Virus record (IMG/VR): IMGVR_UViG_3300047551_003342
Location: 1-20,483 of that record
Reading direction: 5' to 3' (one strand)
From: a virus
Length of the DNA: 20,483 nt
Shown: piece by piece, positions 7,507 to 14,980 of the stretch
How the letters are laid out: each line of letters starts with the position of its first letter
How positions within the stretch are numbered: position 1 is the first letter of the stretch
The notes under the pieces: generated by a model
Told to the model about the DNA's origin: nothing
What the model saw: the letters and a program-made list of their open reading frames with translations, nothing else
Database searches by the model: none
Position numbers and translations under genes: made by a program

Positions 7507-8933
7507 TTTAAATATGTAATGTATGATTTATTTTGCAACAAATTACTGTTTTCTTTAATTAGAGATTGATTTGTTTTATCTTGCAATATTTCGTTCTGAG
7601 CTTGCTTCGGAGTTATTATATCTAAGCCTGCTGCTATATAATTCCATAAACATACTGCGGGTGATCCTATCATTCCACTAATAGATAAAAAACCTGGAAT
7701 TTGTGTTTTTGCCTTATCTAAATATGACTTAGCTCCCTTGCTTATAATTTCATTTCTTGCTATATTTTTCCAAAATTCAGTATCAGATCTTTTTCCTTGA
7801 TAATGAAATGAGATAAAATCCATGGTTAAATCATACAGACGAGATATCTGTTCATTGTATGAATCAATTTTTGTGTTGATAATAGTATAGTTTTTTTCCT
7901 CATGCAAATATTCTTTACAAAAGAATAGCAGCTGACAAATTGTGGTATGTATTGATGTAGCCTCTAATGGTTCAACAAAAGAAGCAGCAAGTCCTAAACT
8001 AAGAACATTATTCTTCCAACAAACCTCATTTCTACCAGATTCAAAATTAATAAATTTTATTGGGTCTATTTTTTTGCCAATATAAGCTTCAACTTCTGCC
8101 TGTGCTGCTTCGTAAGTTACAAAGTTTTTGTCGAATACATACCCACATCCTTTTCTTGTTTTTAATGGAATTTCCCACATCCAACCAGATGAAAGGGCAG
8201 TTGCTGATGTATAAGGCCTAGGAGTATCTCCATCGTAAGGTAATATAAATGGCATAGCAGTATTCACTGGTAAAATATCTTTATATGAGTGCCACTCTAC
8301 TGAAAGTTTTTTCATTAAAATTCTTGATAGACCTGAACAATCTATAAAAAAATCTGCTGTAATAGTATCTCCAGAATCTAAAGTTAAAAATGAAATGTGA
8401 TCATTTTCTACATCTATATTTGAAACTACAGCATCAATGTGCTTTACCCCATCTTGAGAACAAACACTTTTAAAAAATTTTCCTACCTTATGACCATCAA
8501 AATGTACTGCTGCCGAATATGTTGTTTCTTTTTGACTAAATAATTTTCCTAGTCCGCTGGCTAAATGCATTTTCTCCTTGCCATAATTAGCAAGTGCAGA
8601 TTTAAAATTGTCATCACTATAATTAGTCCAGGTGTCACTACAATCAATCGGAGCAAAATATCCAGAACTATCTCCTGTCCAATTTTGATGATATATTCCT
8701 AATTTAATTGTACCGTCTGTCTCATTTAGAAATTCTTCTATAGAAATTTTCCTATTAAAAAAATTTCCGTTTAACAAGTCAATCATAGACCCTGTAGAAC
8801 CTTCTCCTGCTCCAATTATACCTATTTTTGAAGATTCGATAACAGTAATATCGTGTTTATTTGGTTGTGAATTAGAAATAAAATAAGCAGCGATCCAGCC
8901 TGCTGTTCCTCCTCCTACTATAACTATTTTCAT
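7503..8933 (-). CDS. Flavin-dependent tryptophan halogenase-like protein (third in operon)
   Basis: The 476-residue protein contains the FAD fold GGGTAGW at 7-13, a Lys in GTIKLGIYHQNW (K77) at the place of the catalytic Lys of PrnA/RebH, the halogenase signature WMWEIP at 251-256, and FVEPLEATSIH at 319-329 with E324 matching the second active-site acid. The chloride-site segment reads EATS rather than the ESTG of PrnA. Enzymes of this type use reduced FAD, O2 and halide to make hypohalous acid and halogenate electron-rich aromatics or other substrates. The gene overlaps both neighbours by four bases (ATGA). Substrate and preferred halide cannot be read from the sequence. Confidence 0.88.
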   Translation of the reverse strand: MKIVIVGGGTAGWIAAYFISNSQPNKHDITVIESSKIGIIGAGEGSTGSMIDLLNGNFFNRKISIEEFLNETDGTIKLGIYHQNWTGDSSGYFAPIDCSDTWTNYSDDNFKSALANYGKEKMHLASGLGKLFSQKETTYSAAVHFDGHKVGKFFKSVCSQDGVKHIDAVVSNIDVENDHISFLTLDSGDTITADFFIDCSGLSRILMKKLSVEWHSYKDILPVNTAMPFILPYDGDTPRPYTSATALSSGWMWEIPLKTRKGCGYVFDKNFVTYEAAQAEVEAYIGKKIDPIKFINFESGRNEVCWKNNVLSLGLAASFVEPLEATSIHTTICQLLFFCKEYLHEEKNYTIINTKIDSYNEQISRLYDLTMDFISFHYQGKRSDTEFWKNIARNEIISKGAKSYLDKAKTQIPGFLSISGMIGSPAVCLWNYIAAGLDIITPKQAQNEILQDKTNQSLIKENSNLLQNKSYITYLK

Positions 8934-10456
8934 TCTTGTCTCAATATATTCAAAAATTCATCATGATCGTAACTTCTCATAGTTACACTTTGTAAGTTTG
9001 ACTTGAAACTCTGGACAAAATCATGACTAATGTTTTCCTTTATATTATATGTTAAAAATTCTTTTTCTATAATATGTCTAGGGAAATATTCAATTCCGCT
9101 GCCTACAAGTAGCCAGCTAAACATTGGAAAGTTAAAATACTTATAATTTTCTATCATGGAAGGAGTTCTATTCTTATATAAATCTAAGAGTTCATATAAT
9201 AAAGGTGACAAAATATTTTTCTCTCTAAATTCAATCCAAAATTTACTATCATTTCTATTAGTAAGGTAATGAAATTGTACTAGAGCTAGAATACTTGCAA
9301 TATTTTTACTAAATTCTATATTATATTCTTCTATAGCAGATTCATCCTGCATTACAATCCCAGATATATGCTCTGTTAATAAATTTAAACTGATAACTGT
9401 GATCCAAATTGATGTTGCCTCTAGTGGTTCTAAAAAACCTGAACTCAGCCCTATAGCTAGTACATTCTTATTCCAAACTTTTTCGAAATATCCCGAGTCG
9501 AAATTCAAACATCTAGACACCTCTGGGCGAAATCCTAAAAAACTTGTTACCTCGTCGTAGGCTTGATCTTGGTTAATATAATCACTGTCAAAAACATACC
9601 CGCAGCCAAATCGATTTCCTACAGGAGTTTTCCACATCCAACCATACTTTAATGCTATAGATTCTGTGTATGTAGGAGTGGTACTTTCATTTTGAATAAA
9701 AAAAGGAATTGCTTTTTTAACAGGCAAAAAATTACTGAAAGAATTAAATTTAGACTTATAGGTTTTTTCTACAAATAATCTATTGAATCCACTACAGTCA
9801 AATATAAAATCTACTTCATATTTTTCCCCGCTAGATAAAATTATTTTTTCTACACATCCTTTCTCATTCAACTCAGATGCTATTACTTTGCCATTTATAA
9901 ATTCTATACCCCTTTCTGTGCCTTTATACTTTAAAAAATCAGCTACTTTTTTAGCATCAAAATGTAGGCCAAAGGCTGCATAATTATCAGTTAAAGTTCC
10001 TTGTTCAAACGGAACTTTATTAGCATATGACAAGATACTGCTTAGATGTAGATCTTCAACAGAATTTGAATAATATAATCCATATAGTCCCAGCAAAGAT
10101 TTGTGATTCGGCAAGCTAATTTTTTTAGATGAATAATAATTTTTATTGCTACCTAAAAATAAATCATATTCATCTTTTACATTAAATCCATGATGATAGA
10201 TATCATTTTTACCAGACCAATTTGTAAATCTCGTGGCATTTTTTAAGGTAGCTCCGCAATTAATCACCATTTCTGATAAAGTTATATCTAAATAAGCAAG
10301 CATATCTAGCAAAGCTGGAGTTGTACTCTCACCTACTCCGATTATTCCAGTGGTTAAGTCTTCTATAACTTGTACAGTTGCTTTGGGAAAATATTTATTA
10401 CAGAACAATGCTGCAAGATTACCAGAAGTTCCTGCTCCTACAATTGTTATATTCAT
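8930..10456 (-). CDS. Diverged flavin-dependent halogenase-like protein (second in operon)
   Basis: This 508-residue protein follows the same plan: GAGTSGN at 7-13, VGEST at 41-45, ATLKNATRFTNW at 69-80 with K72 as the candidate catalytic Lys, WMWKTP at 273-278, and FLEPLEATSIW at 341-351 with E346. Two hallmarks deviate: the W that normally ends GxGxxGW is Asn, and the I of WxWxIP is Thr. It shares the EATSI segment and the GCGYVFD segment with the third halogenase, so these two are closer to each other than to the first. No strong ribosome site is visible; it starts three bases after the preceding stop. It may be an active halogenase with unusual specificity or a flavin enzyme doing different chemistry. 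Confidence 0.82.
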   Translation of the reverse strand: MNITIVGAGTSGNLAALFCNKYFPKATVQVIEDLTTGIIGVGESTTPALLDMLAYLDITLSEMVINCGATLKNATRFTNWSGKNDIYHHGFNVKDEYDLFLGSNKNYYSSKKISLPNHKSLLGLYGLYYSNSVEDLHLSSILSYANKVPFEQGTLTDNYAAFGLHFDAKKVADFLKYKGTERGIEFINGKVIASELNEKGCVEKIILSSGEKYEVDFIFDCSGFNRLFVEKTYKSKFNSFSNFLPVKKAIPFFIQNESTTPTYTESIALKYGWMWKTPVGNRFGCGYVFDSDYINQDQAYDEVTSFLGFRPEVSRCLNFDSGYFEKVWNKNVLAIGLSSGFLEPLEATSIWITVISLNLLTEHISGIVMQDESAIEEYNIEFSKNIASILALVQFHYLTNRNDSKFWIEFREKNILSPLLYELLDLYKNRTPSMIENYKYFNFPMFSWLLVGSGIEYFPRHIIEKEFLTYNIKENISHDFVQSFKSNLQSVTMRSYDHDEFLNILRQE

Positions 10457-10459
10457 AAT

Positions 10460-11056
10460 TTATATGACTGACTTTTTACCTAGAGTTTCTCTTTTGTCAA
10501 ATTTCCAACTGCTATATGGTCCATTTTGATCTACAAAATGAAAAAATCCTTGTAAATGCCAAGACTCATCACTTCCAGTATGTAATTTATCTCTATAATG
10601 TGGTAATTCACAGCCTTTATAAATTACTAAATCTCCAGGCTCTAATACAATACTATTTCCATCCATAACGATTGGCCATGAGTAGTTTGATGGAATATAT
10701 TCATAATTTATACACAGCGTTGCAGATATTTCACAAGATTCTCTGTCTGTATGTATTTCTAAATCATCACCATCATAATACATTCTATAATACGAGTATG
10801 TAGGATGTAGGCTATAACCTGTATTTTTTTCAATTATATAACGTAATTCAAGTAAAATAGTTTCCATTAAAGGATCCCCATATTTACTATAAGCATACAT
10901 GGCTTGAGGATCTCCAAAAAATTTTGAATTTTCTTCTTTCATTTGGTCGAAAAAAACATACTGCGTGATTATATCTAAAAATTTTTGGTCAAAAACTTTT
11001 GAAACTTTACAATATCCAGTATTTTTAAAAATATCTTTATTATTTAGAGATTCCAT
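10460..11056 (-). CDS. Putative 2OG-Fe(II) oxygenase
   Basis: The 198-residue protein has DLEIHTDRESCEISATLCIN at 98-117, giving H102 and D104 as an HxD pair, and EPGDLVIYKGCELPHYRD at 139-156, giving H153 as third ligand. The usual distal Arg or Lys is not obvious; R155 or a residue in WHLQGFFHFVDQNGPY (166-181) might serve. The closing NGPYSSWKFDKR recalls uncharacterised oxygenase-like proteins of marine T4-like phages. An AAGGAATTAAT ribosome site precedes the ATG. Operon position between a 2OG oxygenase and a halogenase suggests a role in the same tailoring path. Fold assignment is likely; activity is less certain than for its neighbours. Confidence 0.68.
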   Translation of the reverse strand: MESLNNKDIFKNTGYCKVSKVFDQKFLDIITQYVFFDQMKEENSKFFGDPQAMYAYSKYGDPLMETILLELRYIIEKNTGYSLHPTYSYYRMYYDGDDLEIHTDRESCEISATLCINYEYIPSNYSWPIVMDGNSIVLEPGDLVIYKGCELPHYRDKLHTGSDESWHLQGFFHFVDQNGPYSSWKFDKRETLGKKSVI

Positions 11057-11065
11057 ATTAATTCC

Positions 11066-11692
11066 TTATAGTTGCCTATCTTTAATCCATGTCACTAGAG
11101 CATACTTAATGCCAGATTTGATAGGATGTGCAATATGAGCATAGGCAAAATTACTTGGAAATAATATTAGCATACCTGGCTCAGGTTTAATTTTAATTTT
11201 ATGTGCGGTGAATTCTATTTCACCACCTTCATAATCATTATTTAAATAACATACTGCTGAAATAGCTCTTCCTATACCTGTGCCTCCATCATAATGCCTC
11301 TTGTACTGCTCATTATGATAGTATTTTAACATTGCGTAACCTTCATGATATAGCGTCTCATTAATGTGATATTTTTGAGCATATGGAATACTTGTAGCAT
11401 AAAGAAGCATGGCAAATTGATTATGAATATTTTGTAAGACAGGATTGTTTTCGTTCATTGCACCTTCAGTAACATTTATAATTTTATTTGTTCTATAAGT
11501 TTGATTCGATCCTTCTAATACAGTGCCTGCTTTGGTCCAGAAAACGTCACTATTGTTTTCTATCTCATTTTCTATCATTTGAATTGTTTTATCTGGATGC
11601 GGCCAGGCATTCTCAAAAATGTCTATACAACCTGCAACCGTAGTGCTTGGTTGAAGATTACCTGGAAATATCCCGTTTATTACATTTGCCAT
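11066..11692 (-). CDS. Prolyl-4-hydroxylase-type 2OG-Fe(II) oxygenase
   Basis: I start this gene at the ATG at 11692 (208 residues) because AAAGGA lies six bases upstream and the preceding stop is ten bases away. A longer frame to 11746 would need a TTG and would overlap the upstream gene by 44 bases. The second half has the P4H-type core: QYKRHYDGGTGIGRAISAVC at 129-148 (H133, D135), YLNNDYEGGEIEF at 149-161, EPGMLILFPS at 171-180 and AHIAHPIKSGIKYALVTW at 185-202, where H186 and K196 align with the metal His and the 2-oxoglutarate base. Known relatives hydroxylate proline or free amino acids and peptides. The substrate here is unknown. Confidence 0.82.
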   Translation of the reverse strand: MANVINGIFPGNLQPSTTVAGCIDIFENAWPHPDKTIQMIENEIENNSDVFWTKAGTVLEGSNQTYRTNKIINVTEGAMNENNPVLQNIHNQFAMLLYATSIPYAQKYHINETLYHEGYAMLKYYHNEQYKRHYDGGTGIGRAISAVCYLNNDYEGGEIEFTAHKIKIKPEPGMLILFPSNFAYAHIAHPIKSGIKYALVTWIKDRQL

Positions 11693-11702
11693 TTCATGTC
11701 CT

Positions 11703-12329
11703 TTATAATCTATACCCAATAAGCTGGGTAATTGTATATCTGCCAAAATTTTTATTTCTATTCAACTCATACATTTCAACTTCTTCAACTGCGTGTTCTA
11801 ATATTGAAGGAAATATAACAGTTCTGTTGTTTTGACATTTAATTTTTACCTCGTCCTCTATAACAAAATCACCGCCTTCAAATCTTTTAGGCTCTTGAAA
11901 AAACCAAGAACAAACTGTTACAGAAGCATCATCTGCATGAGATTTGTAGTAATCTGAGTCTTCATAATAACTTATAAGGGTTGAATCGGCTGTGCTCTTT
12001 AATATATGTCTAAAGTATATGTCTATATCTATTAATTTAGATACAAGATCCGCATTAAAAATTTTCCTATTCTCGTGCAAAATATCACTAAATTTTCTAT
12101 CTACATACATATCGTCTAAAAAAAGACCTTTATTTTTCTTTTTAAAAAAAACCTCTTTTGAATTAGGATCGATAATATTTGCACTTCCTGTTTTGTCAGG
12201 AGGATTAAGCTTATCTCTTTTAGAAATAAAATTTAGTTCTGCCCATATATTAGACATTGCCTGTTCATCGTAGTAATTATCAATAACTACTACTGGTAAC
12301 CTTTTCACTTGAAAATTTTGTATTTTCAT
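11703..12329 (-). CDS. 2OG-Fe(II) oxygenase
   Basis: The 208-residue protein has a textbook C-terminal oxygenase core: YYEDSDYYKSHADDASVTVC at 121-140 (H131, D133), RFEGGDFVIE at 149-158, NNRTVIFPSILEHAVEEV at 167-184 (H179) and GRYTITQLIGYR at 196-207 (R197). The N-terminal ~110 residues are a helical, charged region typical of P4H-like small oxygenases. It overlaps the first halogenase gene by four bases (ATGA), so translation is probably coupled, and no separate ribosome site is evident. It is the second gene of the operon. Hydroxylation or oxidative modification of the same acceptor as the halogenases is inferred from context only. Confidence 0.82.
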   Translation of the reverse strand: MKIQNFQVKRLPVVVIDNYYDEQAMSNIWAELNFISKRDKLNPPDKTGSANIIDPNSKEVFFKKKNKGLFLDDMYVDRKFSDILHENRKIFNADLVSKLIDIDIYFRHILKSTADSTLISYYEDSDYYKSHADDASVTVCSWFFQEPKRFEGGDFVIEDEVKIKCQNNRTVIFPSILEHAVEEVEMYELNRNKNFGRYTITQLIGYRL

Positions 12330-13894
12330 AATTTGTAGATATGTCTTTTTAAAAATTCGTAATGAGTAGGTAATTTATCTATCACCTGCAAAATTTCTTT
12401 CTTCTTTTCCAAATAAAAATTCCTAACACTTTGGATTTCATCATATGCTGAGGGATTTCTATAAACTGCTAACCTAGCTTGAGAATGAGAAATCGGAGTT
12501 AGCCCCATTCCAGTTAAGATAAAAGTTTCTCCTGCTGGGAACGATCTATCTAATTCGTTAGTTATATTAAGTCTAAGCATTGTTTCAGAAGCGTTTTTTC
12601 TAAATTCAGCATCTAAATTATAAATTTTAGGTGCATATTTTATTTCTCTAGTAACGTGTCTCCAATATTCAGTATCGTCCCGTTGGCTCATAGCATAGTG
12701 TAAAGATACAAATTGTTTAAATCCTTCTAATTCTTCTCTAGCTGCAAAATTCCAACCATCTATGTCGAATTGATTGTAATAACCATTTCTTTTAGATAAT
12801 GTTGCTTCTAGACGCATAATGTTTTCATGAGTAGTTAATAAGCCTGTTGATTCTAATGGTTCAATAAATCCTAGTGCTAGTCCTATAGAACAAACATTTT
12901 TAATCCATGGTTCTTTTTGAACTCCGTGACGAATATCTATATGCCTAAATTCTAACTGCTCTACATGACAACCTTGCTTTACTAGATGACTTTTGAATTC
13001 TTTTTCTGCATTTTCTTTGTCGGTAAATTTGCTACTATAAACATATCCTGTACCCTTCCGAGTAAAGGTAGGAATATTCCACACCCAACCATTTTCTATC
13101 GCGGTACAATTAGTTATTGGTTCTAGTTCCTTATCTATATTATTGTATGGAATAGTAGTAGCAATTGCTTTATCATTCATCAAAACATCGCCGAAGCTTA
13201 AAAATTCAGATTTCATTACTTTTTCTATAAGCAATTTTGAAAAACCTGATGCATCAATGTATAAATCAGCTGATAATAAAAGTCCTTCTTTAGTAGTTAA
13301 ATGAGATATTGATCCATCTATGTTTTGTCTTACATCGACTATTGTATCTTCTACATGACGAACTCCATAGGGCAATGCTATTTTATCTCTTAGAAAGATG
13401 CCAAACTTTTCAGCGTTCATATGATAGGCAGTGTCAAGATGAAAGTTAAATCCCGGAATTTCACCCTCTTTATTAAATGTCATCTTGCTTTTATCTGCCA
13501 TTAGCACTTGATGTACAAACATTTCAGCAAAATCAGTTACTGGTAAAGTGTATTTGTTTAAAGCCTGATGCCAATACCAATCCATAATTCCGTACTTGGT
13601 ACCATCTAAATTGAATGCACCAAACGGATAATGAAAATATGAGCCTTTTACCCTAAAATCTGTAAATTTAATAGTAGTTTTATAAGTAGCATCACAAGCA
13701 GGCATCCAATCTTCATCTTTAAGCTCTAAGCTATCTAAATATTTGTTAATTTGGCCTAAAGTTGATTCGCCCACACCGATAGTGCCTATTTTTTTCGACT
13801 CTATTAGGGTAATATCTAAAAATTTTAACTTTTTAGCAAGATAGGCAGCAGTCATCCATCCTGCACTGCCCCCGCCGACGATTAATATTTTCAT
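12326..13894 (-). CDS. Flavin-dependent tryptophan halogenase-like protein (first in operon)
   Basis: The 522-residue protein is the most canonical of the three halogenases: GGGSAGW at 7-13, VGEST at 41-45, CDATYKTTIKFTDF at 67-80 with K72 as the catalytic-Lys counterpart, WVWNIP at 270-275 (WxWxIP) and FIEPLESTGL at 343-352 with E348 and the ESTG chloride-site segment seen in PrnA/RebH. The C-terminal half holds the usual FVSLHYAMSQRDDTEYW-type helix. Related enzymes are known from marine cyanophages, including VirX1, a viral halogenase reported to iodinate many substrates. It leads the nine-gene operon, about 20 bases behind a late-type promoter on the minus strand. No flavin reductase partner is encoded nearby. 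Confidence 0.92.
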   Translation of the reverse strand: MKILIVGGGSAGWMTAAYLAKKLKFLDITLIESKKIGTIGVGESTLGQINKYLDSLELKDEDWMPACDATYKTTIKFTDFRVKGSYFHYPFGAFNLDGTKYGIMDWYWHQALNKYTLPVTDFAEMFVHQVLMADKSKMTFNKEGEIPGFNFHLDTAYHMNAEKFGIFLRDKIALPYGVRHVEDTIVDVRQNIDGSISHLTTKEGLLLSADLYIDASGFSKLLIEKVMKSEFLSFGDVLMNDKAIATTIPYNNIDKELEPITNCTAIENGWVWNIPTFTRKGTGYVYSSKFTDKENAEKEFKSHLVKQGCHVEQLEFRHIDIRHGVQKEPWIKNVCSIGLALGFIEPLESTGLLTTHENIMRLEATLSKRNGYYNQFDIDGWNFAAREELEGFKQFVSLHYAMSQRDDTEYWRHVTREIKYAPKIYNLDAEFRKNASETMLRLNITNELDRSFPAGETFILTGMGLTPISHSQARLAVYRNPSAYDEIQSVRNFYLEKKKEILQVIDKLPTHYEFLKRHIYKL

Positions 13895-13899
13895 AAATA
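13892..13899 (+). promoter_or_regulatory. Candidate late promoter for the 13938 gene
   Basis: CATAAATA matches seven of eight positions of the T4 late promoter TATAAATA. It would start transcription near 13905, giving a leader of about 33 bases before ATG 13938. The motif overlaps the start codon of the divergent halogenase gene. Confidence 0.6.
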
Positions 13900-13919
13900 A
13901 CTATGTTCTCTCTTAGACA

Positions 13920-13927
13920 TATTTATG
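13920..13927 (-). promoter_or_regulatory. Candidate late promoter for the tailoring operon
   Basis: The minus strand reads CATAAATA, an exact copy of the plus-strand motif at 13892-13899. Transcription would start near 13914, about 20 bases upstream of the first halogenase ATG. This is the only good promoter seen for the nine-gene operon. Confidence 0.62.
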
Positions 13928-13937
13928 GGGCACCTAA

Positions 13938-14399
13938 ATGGACAACAAAATTTTTGTAAATCTAAACTTTAATGAAAAAACTATCACATTCGATCATGCA
14001 CACTTAACAGCAAAACAGAGTAATCTTTCTTTCAAAATTATTAAAGGTGAAAACCCTGAAAATTTAAAATTTGGTTTTAAGTTTTACGAGGGAGCAGTTT
14101 TAAAATCTGAAGAAGAATACTATTATGGTAATGCAGTAGTTGCCCCAACTTGGTCAATTGAACCTCCTATAGACATATCTGTTTTAGTGAAACATCAAAT
14201 AACCGTATGGATGGAAATTAATGGTGAGCGTATAGAAAATTCTTATACGGTAGAAAACATTTTACCACTTCAGCCATTTCCTTCTTGGTCTTGGAATTTA
14301 CTAACTCAAACTTGGGAGGCTCCGATTCCTCATCCTAATAATAATCAACCATTAGGATGGGACGAATCAAGAAAAAGTTGGGTTTTAAGAACTCTTTAA
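13938..14399 (+). CDS. Trp-rich virion/fibre-type protein
   Basis: The 153-residue protein starts at ATG 13938 with GGGG at 13927-13930 as likely ribosome site. Residues 1-110 form a beta-rich domain (FVNLNFNEKTITF, LSFKIIKG, HQITVWMEING). The C-terminal ~40 residues hold PFPSWSWNLLTQTWEAPIPH at 113-132 and LGWDESRKSWV at 139-149. Trp occurs at 72, 91, 117, 119, 126, 141 and 148. The PxPSWxWN...WEAP...W pattern is one I associate with structural proteins of T4-like cyanophages. It is divergent from the first halogenase gene, with face-to-face promoters in the 43-base gap. Being Trp-rich and adjacent, it is a conceivable halogenation substrate, but nothing in the sequence proves this. Confidence 0.68.
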   Translation: MDNKIFVNLNFNEKTITFDHAHLTAKQSNLSFKIIKGENPENLKFGFKFYEGAVLKSEEEYYYGNAVVAPTWSIEPPIDISVLVKHQITVWMEINGERIENSYTVENILPLQPFPSWSWNLLTQTWEAPIPHPNNNQPLGWDESRKSWVLRTL

Positions 14400-14403
14400 T
14401 AGT

Positions 14404-14736
14404 GTGTTAGTCTGTTTAAAAACTACAGAAGAAATTTTAGATAATGTGTGGGAATCACCTCAAAAATTCTTTATAAATTATCCTAATTTTAATTATTCAA
14501 ACATTGAAAAATTAGATATCGATAATGTTGTTTTATGGGAAGAAATTTTTTATATACCAGGCGGAATAGGAATTTATTCTGCATGGAAACCATATGCTGA
14601 ATTTTATATATTAACGCACAATTTGTTTTTAAAAAAAGAATTTATTGAAAAATTTTATAGTCTCCAAACACTTTTAGATCGTTGTAAAGAATTAGACGTT
14701 CAACTTCAAACTGACCTAATTTGGACACCTAACTAA
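14404..14736 (+). CDS. Trp-rich conserved protein of unknown function, copy B
   Basis: The 110-residue protein most likely starts at GTG 14404, four bases after the preceding stop; an in-frame stop at 14386-14388 prevents a longer start, and no strong ribosome site is visible. Residues 39-71 (IDNVVLWEEIFYI...GIGIYSAW...AEFYILT) and 81-101 (IEKFYSLQTLLDRCKELDVQL) align with residues 44-75 and 86-109 of the 127-residue protein at 4356-4739, so the two are paralogues in the same orientation at either side of the tailoring operon. The N-terminus is diverged between copies. Function is unknown. Its 3' end overlaps the convergent small gene by eight bases. Confidence 0.6.
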   Translation: MLVCLKTTEEILDNVWESPQKFFINYPNFNYSNIEKLDIDNVVLWEEIFYIPGGIGIYSAWKPYAEFYILTHNLFLKKEFIEKFYSLQTLLDRCKELDVQLQTDLIWTPN

Positions 14737-14980
14737 ATTTGATTTTGAAAAGAATAAAATGTTTTTGAGTATTAAATATGATTTTGTAATAATGGTTATG
14801 ATCATCTTTCAAAAGTTTTGCTCCGAAAGTTTTCATCCAATAATACTCTAAAGCTTTAAATTTATTTGACTTTTTTAAAATTTCTTTAGAATAATGTTTT
14901 AAAATATGTACATTTGCTCTTACAAACATGTTGCAAAGTTTGTTATTATTACAAATTAATAATTCATTATCATCTTGCAT
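14729..14980 (-). CDS. Small basic protein of unknown function
   Basis: The 83-residue protein starts at ATG 14980 behind a strong AAGGAC ribosome site, which argues that it is real. It is rich in Lys, Asn, His and aromatic residues, with no recognisable motif, signal peptide or membrane helix. It overlaps the upstream 91-residue gene by 11 bases and the convergent Trp-rich gene by eight bases. It is the last gene of the minus-strand gp14-gp15 transcript. A small regulatory or accessory function is possible but not supported by anything visible. Confidence 0.55.
   Translation of the reverse strand: MQDDNELLICNNNKLCNMFVRANVHILKHYSKEILKKSNKFKALEYYWMKTFGAKLLKDDHNHYYKIIFNTQKHFILFKIKFS

Noticed and set aside
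10457-10464. TATAAATT on the minus strand just before the second halogenase
   Set aside because: A late start from it would fall inside the coding region, so it cannot be that gene's promoter.
11066-11746. Longer 226-residue version of the P4H-type oxygenase
   Set aside because: It needs a TTG start and overlaps the upstream gene by 44 bases; ATG 11692 has AAAGGA six bases upstream and follows the previous stop by ten bases.
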